A stretch of 64,000 bases of DNA from Leisingera sp. ANG-Vp (GTDB taxonomy: Bacteria > Pseudomonadota > Alphaproteobacteria > Rhodobacterales > Rhodobacteraceae). The DNA is taken from contig NZ_JWLD01000063.1 in assembly GCF_000813725.1 (NCBI RefSeq), positions 39,899 to 103,898 on the forward strand. Reading direction: 5' to 3'. Below the pieces are notes generated by a model. It was not told where the DNA came from and did no database searches. It was given only the letters and a program-made list of their open reading frames with translations. The translations under genes and the position numbers were made by a program. Of the stretch, positions 1 to 8,489 are shown in pieces (position 1 is the first letter of the stretch; each line of letters begins with the position of its first letter).

Positions 1-484
1 AATAGCCCATTGCGTGTTGCGCGAAGTCTATGTCGTTCTGAGTGAAACCCGCAGTGTGGCTGGTACGGAAGCTAACAGCGCCCAATACCTGTCCGAGGGC
101 TTTTATGGGCAGCGCAAACGATGCGGCTGGAGAACAGGTTTCACCGGTAACTTCATCAATCGGCGCGTCAGGAAACAGCCTCGGGTTTCCGCTCTGCAAG
201 ACCTCGCCAACATGGCCGTGCGGCATCTGGCTTTGTGCATCACTCCAAACAATCCGGTCGTTGCGCCCGTCCGAAACGATGCCTTCTCGGTAGAAGCTCC
301 CGTCCGGGCTGAGCAGTGCCAAAGTGCATTCATCGAACTTCAGCACAGCCTTTATTCTTTTCATGATTTCGAAAAGCAGGCTGTCCCAGTCCGTGGCATC
401 AGCCGTTAATGAGGCCATCTCATCAAGCAGGGTCCATTTAACACTATCCGGGTTTGACCCGCTTTGACTGCCGGATTGGTTCAT
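1..484 (-). CDS. GAF-domain protein, N-terminal part (cut by window edge)
   Basis: An open minus-strand frame starts at ATG 484-482, with GGAG about nine bases upstream, and runs off the left edge after about 161 residues without a stop. It begins MNQSGSQSGSNPD. An amphipathic stretch (LLFEIMKRIKAVLKFDECTLALL) then leads into a GAF-like fold that includes GHVGEVLQSGNPRLF and FALPIKALGQVLGAVSF. GAF domains bind small ligands or act as sensor modules. The missing C-terminal part should decide whether this is a histidine kinase, a cyclase or a transcriptional regulator. The GAF call is from motif resemblance; the output function is unknown. Confidence 0.7.
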   Translation of the reverse strand, partial: MNQSGSQSGSNPDSVKWTLLDEMASLTADATDWDSLLFEIMKRIKAVLKFDECTLALLSPDGSFYREGIVSDGRNDRIVWSDAQSQMPHGHVGEVLQSGNPRLFPDAPIDEVTGETCSPAASFALPIKALGQVLGAVSFRTSHTAGFTQNDIDFAQHAMGY

Positions 485-746
485 TTATGCGCTCTCCAGT
501 TTGTGAGATCAGCACATCAGCGAAACACCGTTGAAAGGTGTCCTGACCTTTAAGCAGTTGAAAGGAAATGCAGGAGCAAAACAAGGTTGTTTCAGCCCGT
601 CTGCCTGTAGCAATGGATTGATGCCGACGCTGCCCCGCTGCCCCGAACACCCGGCTCTTGCGCAGGCCAAGGGTTCAAACTGGCGCCAGGCTGAGGACAG
701 CGGGTCCCGAGCCTAAGGGCAGCACACAGCCAAAAGTTCTGCCATG

Positions 747-1268
747 CTATTCACGGAGCCGCAGTTCCGAAATGCCAAGGGTTGCCAGCAATGCAGCGTA
801 TCTTTCAGCAACAGAATTGCCGCTGCTCAGGCTTGTGCCGGAGAACGGAAACCAAGGACCTGCCATCCTTTCGGTTGTAGACCACAGCTCGCCGGCCCCG
901 TCCCGGCGGTAGAAGGAGCAGCTGCGGGCGCGGCGGGTCTCAACTCCGAAATCCTGGCGCCAGGCCCAGGTGCCTTCGTAGCACATGCGGCTTTGCGTGG
1001 TGACATGCCAGTGGCCGCGGCCAACGCTTTGGTCCGCTTCATTTACCGCCCAAAAGGTGCCGTCCGGGGCCCAATAGGCATAAGAGCCGCCGCCCCAGTT
1101 CTCGGTCCGCCCTGCAAACATCCGGTACAGATCCGCCGGGTGCGGCGTCGTCGCATCTTTGGGGACGTGTGAGCCGAAAAGGGTATCTGCCTTGGCCGGA
1201 TCCGTGCCAGCAGGAAGAAAAAACACAGCTGCTGCCAGCACAGGTGCTATACCAAACCGAAACCTCAT
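747..1268 (-). CDS. DUF995 family secreted protein
   Basis: The protein has about 173 residues and an N-terminal signal peptide (FRFGIAPVLAAAVFFLPAG, cleavage near AKA-DT). The mature part carries DUF995-like features: YRMFAGRTENWGGGSYAYW, GRGHWHVTTQSRMCYEGTW and a paired Cys. I chose ATG 1268 over the GTG three codons upstream because GAGG sits at normal spacing before it. The molecular role of DUF995 is not established. Its place behind two secreted glycoside hydrolases and a polysaccharide synthase suggests an envelope or exopolysaccharide role. That is inference from context only. Confidence 0.72.
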   Translation of the reverse strand: MRFRFGIAPVLAAAVFFLPAGTDPAKADTLFGSHVPKDATTPHPADLYRMFAGRTENWGGGSYAYWAPDGTFWAVNEADQSVGRGHWHVTTQSRMCYEGTWAWRQDFGVETRRARSCSFYRRDGAGELWSTTERMAGPWFPFSGTSLSSGNSVAERYAALLATLGISELRLRE

Positions 1269-1425
1269 ATCCTTCACCTCGCCTCTGTTTACTCCGGTTT
1301 GAAATAGGGCGAAGTCTTCGTGGTTCCACGATTTTTTCCTCCTCAGCCTGGCGGGCTTCGGAACGGGGGAATTGCAGGCCGCTTCTGACGGTTTCCAGCT
1401 TGCCAGTCAGTGGGAGCGCGGCAGC

Positions 1426-2271
1426 CTACCGGTCGAGATCCGCAGAGCGATAGGATGCAGCTTCTGCTACTGCGCGGCTGAAAGCTGTGCCTGCGGGCGT
1501 CTGCTTCAGCCGGTCCGTAACCAGGTTGATCCGCGGTGCGCGGCCATTCCAGGGGTAGGGGTTTGCGGAAAACCAGGCATAGCGTTCGACAAATGGAAGC
1601 TGCTCCAGCATCGGGATGGCTGATTTGATGAAACGGGCATTGTCCCGGTGAGTGGCACGTCCAGGGCGGCCCCAGTCAATATACGCGAACTCGGTTACCC
1701 AGATGGGGCGCTGATACTCACGATGCACCGCGATCAGCCAGTCTCGGAACGCCGCTGTATCCCCGTCAGTTGTATAATAATGCACCGCCATGAAATCGAC
1801 GCGCAGGCCGCGCCGCTCTGCTTCGGTCATGAACCGGCGCTGCCAGGAGCCGGCGCCCAAAGTGTTTTCCCGCGTGACTGCCGGGCTGCCCAAGCGAAGC
1901 CCGCGTGCCTCAAGCTTGGGCCACAGGGCAATGGCCTCTGCCACGCTCATGCCGGCCTGGTGGCTGCCGCCGGCACCGTCAGGCTCATTGAAGCCAAGCA
2001 GGGCACGCACTGGGCGGCTGGAGACAATCGGGTCATCGACATTGCGGGCGCTGTGGATCATCGGGACAAATTCCACCGAACGGCGCAGCTGTCCCTTGTG
2101 CTCGATCTGGTCGGTTCGCCAGTCGTAGTACCAGCCCAGCCCGGGCAGATCTTCGATCCAGCCAAGCATCGTGTAGCTGGGGTTTTCCCAAGCGCCGACA
2201 CCAGCGCGCTGGGCCTGTCCCATTTGCGCAAATACCATCAGGGCGCAAAGCGCCAATACCAGCCGGGCCAT
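1426..2271 (-). CDS. Secreted glycoside hydrolase, GH128-like (Glyco_hydro_cc)
   Basis: This 281-residue protein has a signal peptide (residues 1-20, ...AQMGQA-QR). It shows the TIM-barrel signatures of the Glyco_hydro_cc/GH128 family: LLGFNEPDG with the probable acid/base Glu96, MAVHYYTTDG near 162-170, and WVTEFAYIDW with the probable nucleophile Glu194. Characterised GH128 enzymes cleave beta-1,3-glucans. Placed downstream of a membrane polysaccharide synthase, it may trim or edit the exported polymer in the periplasm or outside the cell. The family call is fairly firm; the substrate is inferred. Confidence 0.8.
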   Translation of the reverse strand: MARLVLALCALMVFAQMGQAQRAGVGAWENPSYTMLGWIEDLPGLGWYYDWRTDQIEHKGQLRRSVEFVPMIHSARNVDDPIVSSRPVRALLGFNEPDGAGGSHQAGMSVAEAIALWPKLEARGLRLGSPAVTRENTLGAGSWQRRFMTEAERRGLRVDFMAVHYYTTDGDTAAFRDWLIAVHREYQRPIWVTEFAYIDWGRPGRATHRDNARFIKSAIPMLEQLPFVERYAWFSANPYPWNGRAPRINLVTDRLKQTPAGTAFSRAVAEAASYRSADLDR

Positions 2272-2334
2272 GTCTGCTCTGCCTCAGTCCGCCAGAGACA
2301 CCTGCGGCCTGTACGGCAGCAGGCGCCGTGTGTT

Positions 2335-2586
2335 TCAGTTCTTGTAGCAGCGCGAGCGCTTGCCAAAACCTGCGGGCGAGCAGATATAGCTGCCGCTGCC
2401 AACGGCAGCGGCGCGGCCCAGCCTGACCGGGCGGCGGGTTTCCGCGCCGCGCAAAAGGTTCAGTTTTCCGGAGGTTTGCGCCACGGCGGTTGCCGAAGGG
2501 GACGCACTGGCCTCAGCGGCAAACAATCCAATTGCCGCAAATGCCAGAGCCGGCACGCAAACTGCGCGTGCAAATTGACACAACAT
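2335..2586 (-). CDS. Small secreted protein of unknown function
   Basis: This 83-residue ORF has a clear signal peptide (VCVPALAFAAIGLFAAEASA). The mature part is basic and ends in a Cys-containing tail (GSYICSPAGFGKRSRCYKN) whose two cysteines could form a disulfide. GGAG lies upstream of ATG 2586. It sits between the two secreted hydrolase genes on the same strand, behind a terminator, so it may be transcribed separately. I recognise no function. Confidence 0.6.
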   Translation of the reverse strand: MLCQFARAVCVPALAFAAIGLFAAEASASPSATAVAQTSGKLNLLRGAETRRPVRLGRAAAVGSGSYICSPAGFGKRSRCYKN

Positions 2587-2754
2587 TCACTGTCTCCTGC
2601 CTGTATATCCAGCATGATCCGGCGGCAGTTGTCTCACTCCGTTCCGGTATCATGATGCCGGTATTTAGCAAGATCCGCCGCCACATTCCAAGATTTTGCG
2701 CAGAAAGATGTTGAGATTTGGAAAACTGCGGCGGATTGGCCAGTGCCCGCCGCG

Positions 2755-2782
2755 AAAAAGCCGCCTCCCTGCGGGAGGCAGC
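2755..2782 (-). terminator. Rho-independent terminator downstream of the GH26-like gene
   Basis: Read on the minus strand, a stem of about nine GC-rich pairs with one mismatch (GCCTCCC / GGGAGGC core, loop GCA) is followed directly by TTTTT. It lies about 100 bases past the stop of the GH26-like gene and should end the uxs-galE-GT2-GH26 transcript. Confidence 0.8.
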
Positions 2783-2879
2783 TTGGCTTTAAGGTGTTGA
2801 GAACAAACGGCCGCAGGGCAGCGGATTCCGGCTGCCGCGACCAGCGGCCCAGGCGGCGGAATTCCGCCGTTCTGCCGGT

Positions 2880-3809
2880 TCAGCGATTCAGTTCGGCGGC
2901 TTGCGATCCAAGAGCATTGTTGGGGAAACGCCAGTCCGGAAGCCCGTAGCCGTCCGGCCAGGGGTGAACTTCCTGCTGATTGAAATAGACCACCGCCTGA
3001 AGTTCCGGAAAGTCTTCAAGATCCTGACGGACATCCTGGTTCCAGCGTTCGACATATTCATCAGTGCCGACATAACCGAGTTCAGCCACCACAATCGGCC
3101 GCTCGAACTGCAGGGCCCGCTGGTAGCGCGGAGTGAGTATGTCGCGGAAAGTCTGCTCTTGCCCGAGCACCTCCCGCTCCCATTGCTGCAGGCCGAAGAC
3201 CGACAGGCCGATCACGTCGGCATAGTCATCCCCGGGGTAATAATCGGCTAAGTCTTCATGGCCCAGCGGCGACCACATGTAGTCGAAGTCATCTGACACC
3301 TGGCGGCAGACATCGACCACGCGCCGGTAGGCCTTGATATAGGTGTCGGGGTTCCAGTTGGCCCAGATGAACTGGCCGCTTTCGTCCTCCATCTCCTGCG
3401 CCCAGCGAATGGTGACCGGGCTTTGGAACTGGCCGAGCGCTGAGCAGATGGCCCGCATATTGCCGTCATACTGGCCATTTGCGATCCCCTCGATCAGGTG
3501 AGCGGGAGTGTTGCGTTCATCCCGGGTCCAGGTCCAGGGCTCGATGGTGACCAGGATCGCCCGATTTCTTTCCGCAGCATAAGTGTCGGCGTCCTGCAGC
3601 GAAGGCAGATAGACATCCTCCCAGGGCAGAAACAGGTGTTCGATCTGGACATCCGGATCTTCGGAAAACCGGCCGTCCGGATCGTAAACACCAAACGGCA
3701 ATTCACCCGGCGGGGCGGCGGAGACCATGGAAAAAGTCCCGGCTACAACCATGGCCAGCGCTGCTGTGGATAATGTTTTGTGCAAGCTAATTCCGTGCTG
3801 CCGTGTCAT
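2880..3809 (-). CDS. Secreted GH26-like glycoside hydrolase
   Basis: This 309-residue protein has a signal peptide (about residues 10-32, ending VSAA-PP). It carries two Glu in GH26/clan A positions: Glu139 in IRWAQEMEDESG and Glu243 in IVVAELGYVGTD. GH26 enzymes are mainly beta-mannanases, with some xylanase or glucanase activities. Its ATG overlaps the stop of the upstream GT2 synthase by four bases (ATGA), so the two are translationally coupled. An operon-embedded hydrolase next to a synthase is typical of polymer length control or release. The substrate is not determined. Confidence 0.75.
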   Translation of the reverse strand: MTRQHGISLHKTLSTAALAMVVAGTFSMVSAAPPGELPFGVYDPDGRFSEDPDVQIEHLFLPWEDVYLPSLQDADTYAAERNRAILVTIEPWTWTRDERNTPAHLIEGIANGQYDGNMRAICSALGQFQSPVTIRWAQEMEDESGQFIWANWNPDTYIKAYRRVVDVCRQVSDDFDYMWSPLGHEDLADYYPGDDYADVIGLSVFGLQQWEREVLGQEQTFRDILTPRYQRALQFERPIVVAELGYVGTDEYVERWNQDVRQDLEDFPELQAVVYFNQQEVHPWPDGYGLPDWRFPNNALGSQAAELNR

Positions 3810-5671
3810 TGTTCATACTCCCGGTCTTGCCCGGGGCCGGTGTCAATCCGGCCCGGGTCGTAAATGAGAATGACTGTCCCTGGTCCGCCCAGCCCGGCGC
3901 CTGCTACGGCATATTCCTCGCGAATGATCCGGTAGGGTTCGAGCCCTTTAGATAAGGCGTAAAGGCTTTCAAGCCCGCGCTCGCTGATAGAAACGGCTGC
4001 GGTGCAGAAAAGCAGGGGCGGCACCGCCAGCTTTGCCAGCTCTGGAAGCCGCAGCGCCTGCCGTATCCCGCCAGCCGTCCGGTAGTGCTGACCCACGATA
4101 ACGGCGGCGATAACCGCGTAATAGATACCATTGATCGACGCCAAAAGATAGAAGCCGTGCGCTTCGCGGACGCCTTCTACCAGCAGAACCGGCAGGAAGC
4201 AGCCAAGCGCCAGCGCCGCATAGACCGCAACGATGCGGCCCGGCAGGGTAGCCTTTGCCGCATCGCCTTTGGGGGTGATACGGAAGTCAACGAACCCCCC
4301 CGCGATCCGGTCCCGCACCGCCATGACGCAGCCCCAGAATACCCAAGGCCATTGAATGCCAAGGAACAGGGTTTTCTCCCAGCTGATCACCTTGCAATCG
4401 GCGGGCCGGAAGAAGCCGTCCGCCTTTAGCCGGTATGCCAGCAGGGTCAGGATCAAAACCTGCGGTGCCGCGTGCAGGATAAAGGCAGGATAGGTGACCT
4501 CGGCAAAACGGAAGTCAAACAGCAGTGCCAGAACCGGCAGGGCATATAGCAACGCCATGAAACCCGCGAACATCGGATAGAACAGCTGGCAGAACAGAAA
4601 CAGGAACTTAAGCCTTGGCGTCAGCCGGGCGAAATAGCCGGAGGTGAACTGCAGAAAGATGGTCAGCAGGCTGCGCGACCATTGGAACTCCTGGGTGCAG
4701 AGATCGGCAATATTGGCGGGTCCATCGCCCTCGGCAATGGCATTGAAGGCATGCACGCCGCGCCAGCCGCCCGCATTCATCAGCATCGTGGTGGAATGGT
4801 CCTCGGCCAGCTCCGGTCCGAGGCCTCCCACGCTGCGCAGCGCTTTGGTGCGCACTGCGTAGTGCGAGCCGATGCACATCGGTGCAAGCAGCGCTGAGTA
4901 ACCCGCCTGAAATACCCCGTGAAAGGCAGCTTCGGTATGCAGCCGGGTCCGGGCGGCCCAGCTTTGCCCAGCGTTGCGGGCGCAGATGCTTGGCGCGCTG
5001 ACGTAACCGACCTTCGGGTTGGAAAAGCCGCGCATGATCTCAACAAGATAATTTGGCGACGGCACATGGTCGGCATCCAGCTGCGACACGAAATCATAGT
5101 TTTCATAGCCGTAGGTGTCGTAAAAATACGCAAGGTTGCCTTCCTTGCAGCGGGTGCGCCGCGGCCACTCCTTGCGATGATAATCCGCCTGCCCGCGGCG
5201 GGTGGATATCCGCACCCCATTGGCCTTGCACCAGGCGATCGTTTCAGGTTCCGGGTCCTCATCTGCCAGCCATGTGTCGTGCGGGTAACTTTGCGCCAGC
5301 ATCGCCGAAAGCGTGGTTTTCAAGACGGACAGCGGTTCCGAAGGGGTTTTTGTTACGATCATCGCGACACGCGTGGAAGCGGGGTCCGGCGGCTCTCCGG
5401 CAGGCACCATGGCCCGGCGGAAAATGGTCACGAACAGCACCTGCAAAAAGAACAGCCAGCCCAGGCCAATGGAGGCGACCCAGTATTGTATACCGCTGAT
5501 GCGGTGTTCCGGCAGAAACCACCACCCCCAGAACCAAAGGGCAGCAACCACCCAGGCTGCAATCAGAACATGGTACCTCCAGGCCGTCCCTGCATGCAGC
5601 AACGGCACAAGCGGTGCCTGCTGCGGCTCAGGGCGGGGCCGATCCGGGACAAGATCAGAGGCAGGCGTCAT
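3806..5671 (-). CDS. Membrane GT2 polysaccharide synthase (cellulose-synthase-like)
   Basis: This 621-residue processive family 2 glycosyltransferase has two N-terminal membrane helices (about 33-55 and 66-85), a cytoplasmic catalytic domain and at least five C-terminal helices. Visible motifs are VSQLDADH near residue 198 (nucleotide-sugar/metal binding), LAEDHSTT near 290 (catalytic Asp region) and QEFQWSRS near 327. The last fits the QxxRW acceptor motif but has Gln where Arg is usual. No PilZ domain is apparent at the C-terminus. It overlaps galE by 17 bases and the GH26-like gene by four. It probably polymerises and exports a polysaccharide from a sugar supplied by the two upstream epimerase/decarboxylase genes. 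Confidence 0.85.
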   Translation of the reverse strand: MTPASDLVPDRPRPEPQQAPLVPLLHAGTAWRYHVLIAAWVVAALWFWGWWFLPEHRISGIQYWVASIGLGWLFFLQVLFVTIFRRAMVPAGEPPDPASTRVAMIVTKTPSEPLSVLKTTLSAMLAQSYPHDTWLADEDPEPETIAWCKANGVRISTRRGQADYHRKEWPRRTRCKEGNLAYFYDTYGYENYDFVSQLDADHVPSPNYLVEIMRGFSNPKVGYVSAPSICARNAGQSWAARTRLHTEAAFHGVFQAGYSALLAPMCIGSHYAVRTKALRSVGGLGPELAEDHSTTMLMNAGGWRGVHAFNAIAEGDGPANIADLCTQEFQWSRSLLTIFLQFTSGYFARLTPRLKFLFLFCQLFYPMFAGFMALLYALPVLALLFDFRFAEVTYPAFILHAAPQVLILTLLAYRLKADGFFRPADCKVISWEKTLFLGIQWPWVFWGCVMAVRDRIAGGFVDFRITPKGDAAKATLPGRIVAVYAALALGCFLPVLLVEGVREAHGFYLLASINGIYYAVIAAVIVGQHYRTAGGIRQALRLPELAKLAVPPLLFCTAAVSISERGLESLYALSKGLEPYRIIREEYAVAGAGLGGPGTVILIYDPGRIDTGPGQDREYEQ

Positions 5672-6656
5672 AACGCACCTCCAGTCCGAATCCGGGTGCG
5701 GCGTGGCGGATGATGTCCGGCAGCGCCGAATGCCGGGGGCGGAACCCCAAAAGCCTGGCCGCCAGCGCCGTATCCGCGACCAGTTCGGGCGGATCTCCTG
5801 GGCGGCGCGCCCTGGCTTTCCAGGGCACCTGCCGCCCGGTCACGGTCTCGGCAGCCTGGATAATCTGCCGGATCGAATGGCCGGTTCCGGTACCCAGGTT
5901 GACGGCAAAGCCGTCGCTGCCGTCAATCAGGCGGCGCAGCGCCAGCACATGCGCCCGCGCCAGATCCGACACGTGGATGTAGTCGCGGATACAGGTGCCG
6001 TCGGGCGTATTGTAATCGGTGCCAAACACTTGCAGCGGCGGCGCTATCCCGGCTGCGGCCATCAAAACCAGCGGGATCAGGTGGGTTTCCGGCTCATGGC
6101 GCTCGAACAGGCGTCCTTCCGGGTCCGCGCCGCAGGCGTTGAAGTAACGCAGCATGGCAAATTGCAGGCCTGCGGCGGCGGCCTGATCGCGGATCATCTG
6201 TTCGCACATCAGCTTGCTGCGGCCGTAGGGGTTTACCGGGCTTTGGCAGCTGGTCTCGGTGATCGGCAGCCTGTCTGGTACCCCGTAGGTGGCGCAGCTG
6301 GAGGAAAACACCAGCGTGGAAACGCCGGTCTCCTGCATCGCCTTAAGCAGTGAGATCATGCCGCCGCAATTGAGGTCGTAATACAGGCCGGGTTCTGCAA
6401 CAGATTCCCCGACATAGGCGGCAGCGGCAAAATGCATCACCGCTATGCAGCGGTGTTTGCGTATCACGGCTGCCACCGCTTCGGGCGCGCGGACATCAAG
6501 CTGTTCGAAAGGCCCCCATTTCACCGCGTCCCGGTTGCCGGTGCGCAGATTGTCGAGCACAACCGGCTGATAGCCCGCTTCAGCCAGCTGCAGGCAGGCG
6601 TGGCTGCCTATGAAGCCGGCACCGCCGGTCACCAGCACCGCGGGGCGGGTCATCAC
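5655..6656 (-). CDS. galE: UDP-glucose 4-epimerase
   Basis: This 333-residue short-chain dehydrogenase/reductase opens with the Rossmann motif VTGGAGFIGSHA. It carries FSSSCATYG and NPYGRSK (catalytic Tyr-x3-Lys), then the substrate-loop pattern MLRYFNACGADPEGR, as in GalE. It interconverts UDP-glucose and UDP-galactose (or the GlcNAc/GalNAc pair). The start is GTG 6656 or the adjacent ATG 6653; both overlap the upstream uxs stop. Its position between uxs and the GT2 synthase makes it a precursor-supply gene for the exopolysaccharide. Confidence 0.88.
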   Translation of the reverse strand: MMTRPAVLVTGGAGFIGSHACLQLAEAGYQPVVLDNLRTGNRDAVKWGPFEQLDVRAPEAVAAVIRKHRCIAVMHFAAAAYVGESVAEPGLYYDLNCGGMISLLKAMQETGVSTLVFSSSCATYGVPDRLPITETSCQSPVNPYGRSKLMCEQMIRDQAAAAGLQFAMLRYFNACGADPEGRLFERHEPETHLIPLVLMAAAGIAPPLQVFGTDYNTPDGTCIRDYIHVSDLARAHVLALRRLIDGSDGFAVNLGTGTGHSIRQIIQAAETVTGRQVPWKARARRPGDPPELVADTALAARLLGFRPRHSALPDIIRHAAPGFGLEVRYDACL

Positions 6657-7702
6657 ATGGCCCCCGGAACAATCTTGCCGGAAGCGGCAAGCTCGTTCCT
6701 GAAATACCCGATGGTGCGGTCCAGCCCGTCGCTCAGATTGACCCTGGGCTCCCAGCCCAGCCGCGTTCTGGCCCGGGTGATGTCAGGGCGCCGCCGTTTC
6801 GGGTCATCTTGCGGCAGGTCGAGATAAGATACCCGGGAGGTGCTGCTGATCTTCTCCAGCACCAGCTCAGCCAGTTTCCCAACCGGCGTCTCTTTTGGGT
6901 TGCCGATATTGACAGGCTCAAACTCGCTTGGCGGGCTGTGCATCAGGGCAATGAGCCCGTCGACGGTATCATCCAGATAGCAGAACGAGCGGGTTTGCGA
7001 ACCATCGCCGAACACTGTGATCCTTTCACCCTGCAGCGCCTGGGTGATGAAGTTGGACACCACCCGGCCATCCTGCGGGTCCATGCCCGGTCCGTAGGAA
7101 TTGAAGATCCGTGCCACCCGCAGATCGACGCCATGGCATTCGTGATAGTCGTGAAAGATGGTCTCCGCCGCCCGCTTGCCTTCGTCATAGCAGGACCGGG
7201 GACCGTAAGTATTCACATTGCCCGCATAGCTTTCCTTCTGCGGGCTTACATGCGGGTCGCCGTAGACTTCAGAAGTGGAGGCTTGCAGGATCCGTGCGCC
7301 CGTCGCCCGGGCCAGATCAAGCAGGTTGAAGGCCCCGAACAGGCAGGTTTTCATCGTTTGCAGCGGATCCGCCTGGTACTTCGGCGGCGAAGCCGGACAG
7401 GCCAGGTTGAAGATGTACTCGAAAGAACCTTCCAGATTTAGAGGCTTGGAGACATCCTGCCGGAGAAAGGTGAACTTCGGATGGTTCAGATGACCCTCGA
7501 GATTGACGAGGCGGCCGCTGGACAAGTCGTCCAGACAGGTCACGTCATAGCCTTTCTGCAAATAGCGCTTGCACAGTTCAGATCCGAGAAATCCAGCGCC
7601 GCCGGCCACTAGAACGGATCTGGCGCCGCCCCTCCCGGCCACGGATGAAATGTTTTTGCATGAACCAAGCCGCTTGGTTCCCCGACGTTCCCAGCGATTC
7701 AT
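6653..7702 (-). CDS. UDP-glucuronate decarboxylase (UDP-xylose synthase)
   Basis: The extended SDR protein has about 349 residues from the chosen start. It contains VAGGAGFLGSEL (NAD binding), FNLACPASPPKYQ, ASTSEVYGDPHVSPQ and SCYDEGKR (Tyr-x3-Lys), followed by RIFNSYGPGMDP. All are hallmarks of UXS enzymes that convert UDP-glucuronate to UDP-xylose. The frame is open upstream to 7867. ATG 7702 is preferred because AAGGGG lies about seven bases before it and the extra N-terminus is arginine-rich and not conserved-looking. It is the first gene of the polysaccharide operon. Confidence 0.85.
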   Translation of the reverse strand: MNRWERRGTKRLGSCKNISSVAGRGGARSVLVAGGAGFLGSELCKRYLQKGYDVTCLDDLSSGRLVNLEGHLNHPKFTFLRQDVSKPLNLEGSFEYIFNLACPASPPKYQADPLQTMKTCLFGAFNLLDLARATGARILQASTSEVYGDPHVSPQKESYAGNVNTYGPRSCYDEGKRAAETIFHDYHECHGVDLRVARIFNSYGPGMDPQDGRVVSNFITQALQGERITVFGDGSQTRSFCYLDDTVDGLIALMHSPPSEFEPVNIGNPKETPVGKLAELVLEKISSTSRVSYLDLPQDDPKRRRPDITRARTRLGWEPRVNLSDGLDRTIGYFRNELAASGKIVPGAM

Positions 7703-8489
7703 TCGCAGTCCCCTTGCAGAGGCGCGACCCGTCATACTGTGCTCGATCTTTGGCGGACTATCCCTAATTCTTACCCGTCCGCTATGGCCTCTCCGTATGC
7801 CGTGGAGTCTTAGTATAACTCTTTTGTAACGCGCATTCCTGCGGACCCCCCATAGGTCCGCCCCCATCCCGCATTAATCTTGGTTGGCCGGAGCAAATGT
7901 CAAATTTCCTTGCTGTTAGCCGGCTGGCAGGGGAGCAAAACTTCTACTTAGAGGCGTTCATTTGGCCGATTGCCATGAGGCTGCCCTGCCTGCAGCCCGC
8001 TTTATCTTGAGACCGGCTGGGCATAGCCGCCGCAGCTGTCAGGCGTGTTGCCGCGCCATGGCTTCAGTCAACAGCCCGAAGCCGTTTTCAGCCACAGGCT
8101 GCGGCGCCGTGGTGGCCGCCAGAGAACTGAGTTTTGCAGGGCCGCCGGAATTTTGACAGCGGTGACTGCATGCTGAGCGGGCATGCCGACTGAACGCTGC
8201 CCTTTTATTCTGAGCTTTCAGGCAACTGCACTGCGGCATTGGCCAGCACCGCCGGCACCGCGGATCCAGGGGCGGCAGCGCCGTTTCTATCCACCCGCGT
8301 TTCACTTCCGGCCGTTGTTTTGAAGCAAGCGCTGTGACCTTCTTCCTGTGAAGTGCCAAACCAATAAATACAATCCTGAGGTGATTTTTTGACTGCTTGA
8401 GATGATGCAGGACGGTTTTCAAACCGCATAACCTGATGAAAGGCCAGGTCCTTAGCATATGGCCCTGCCTATTGGAGCGTAGCGGATTG
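7703..8489. other. 787-bp divergent intergenic stretch without an intact gene
   Basis: This lies between the starts of uxs (minus) and the TadG-like gene (plus). It must hold both promoters; a TATACT-like -10 for uxs can be read on the minus strand at 7812-7817, with no convincing -35. About 7995-8337 is a decayed copy of the TadG-like gene (separate entry). Several overlapping ORFs in both strands here look like shadows. Confidence 0.6.
7995..8337 (+). pseudogene. Degenerate TadG-like gene fragment
   Basis: Reading the plus strand with frameshifts gives a decayed match to residues of the intact TadG-like protein 600 bases downstream. The best part is at 8168-8260, where LSGHAD-stop-TLPFYSEL...TAA aligns with LSGDADYTLTFFSELPEDDTAA of the intact gene. 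The DNA TGCTGAGCGGG(c/g)ATGCCGACT is shared at 8169 and 8771. Upstream, RRNFDSGD resembles SKTFGSGG, and REL follows an Ala-Ala-Arg as in the intact copy. In-frame stops and at least one frameshift make it non-coding. It looks like a remnant of a tandem duplication. Confidence 0.55.

Noticed and set aside
14..409. 131-codon plus-strand frame at the left edge
   Set aside because: The minus strand here encodes a continuous GAF-like protein with sensible motifs; the plus frame has no recognisable domain and is a shadow.
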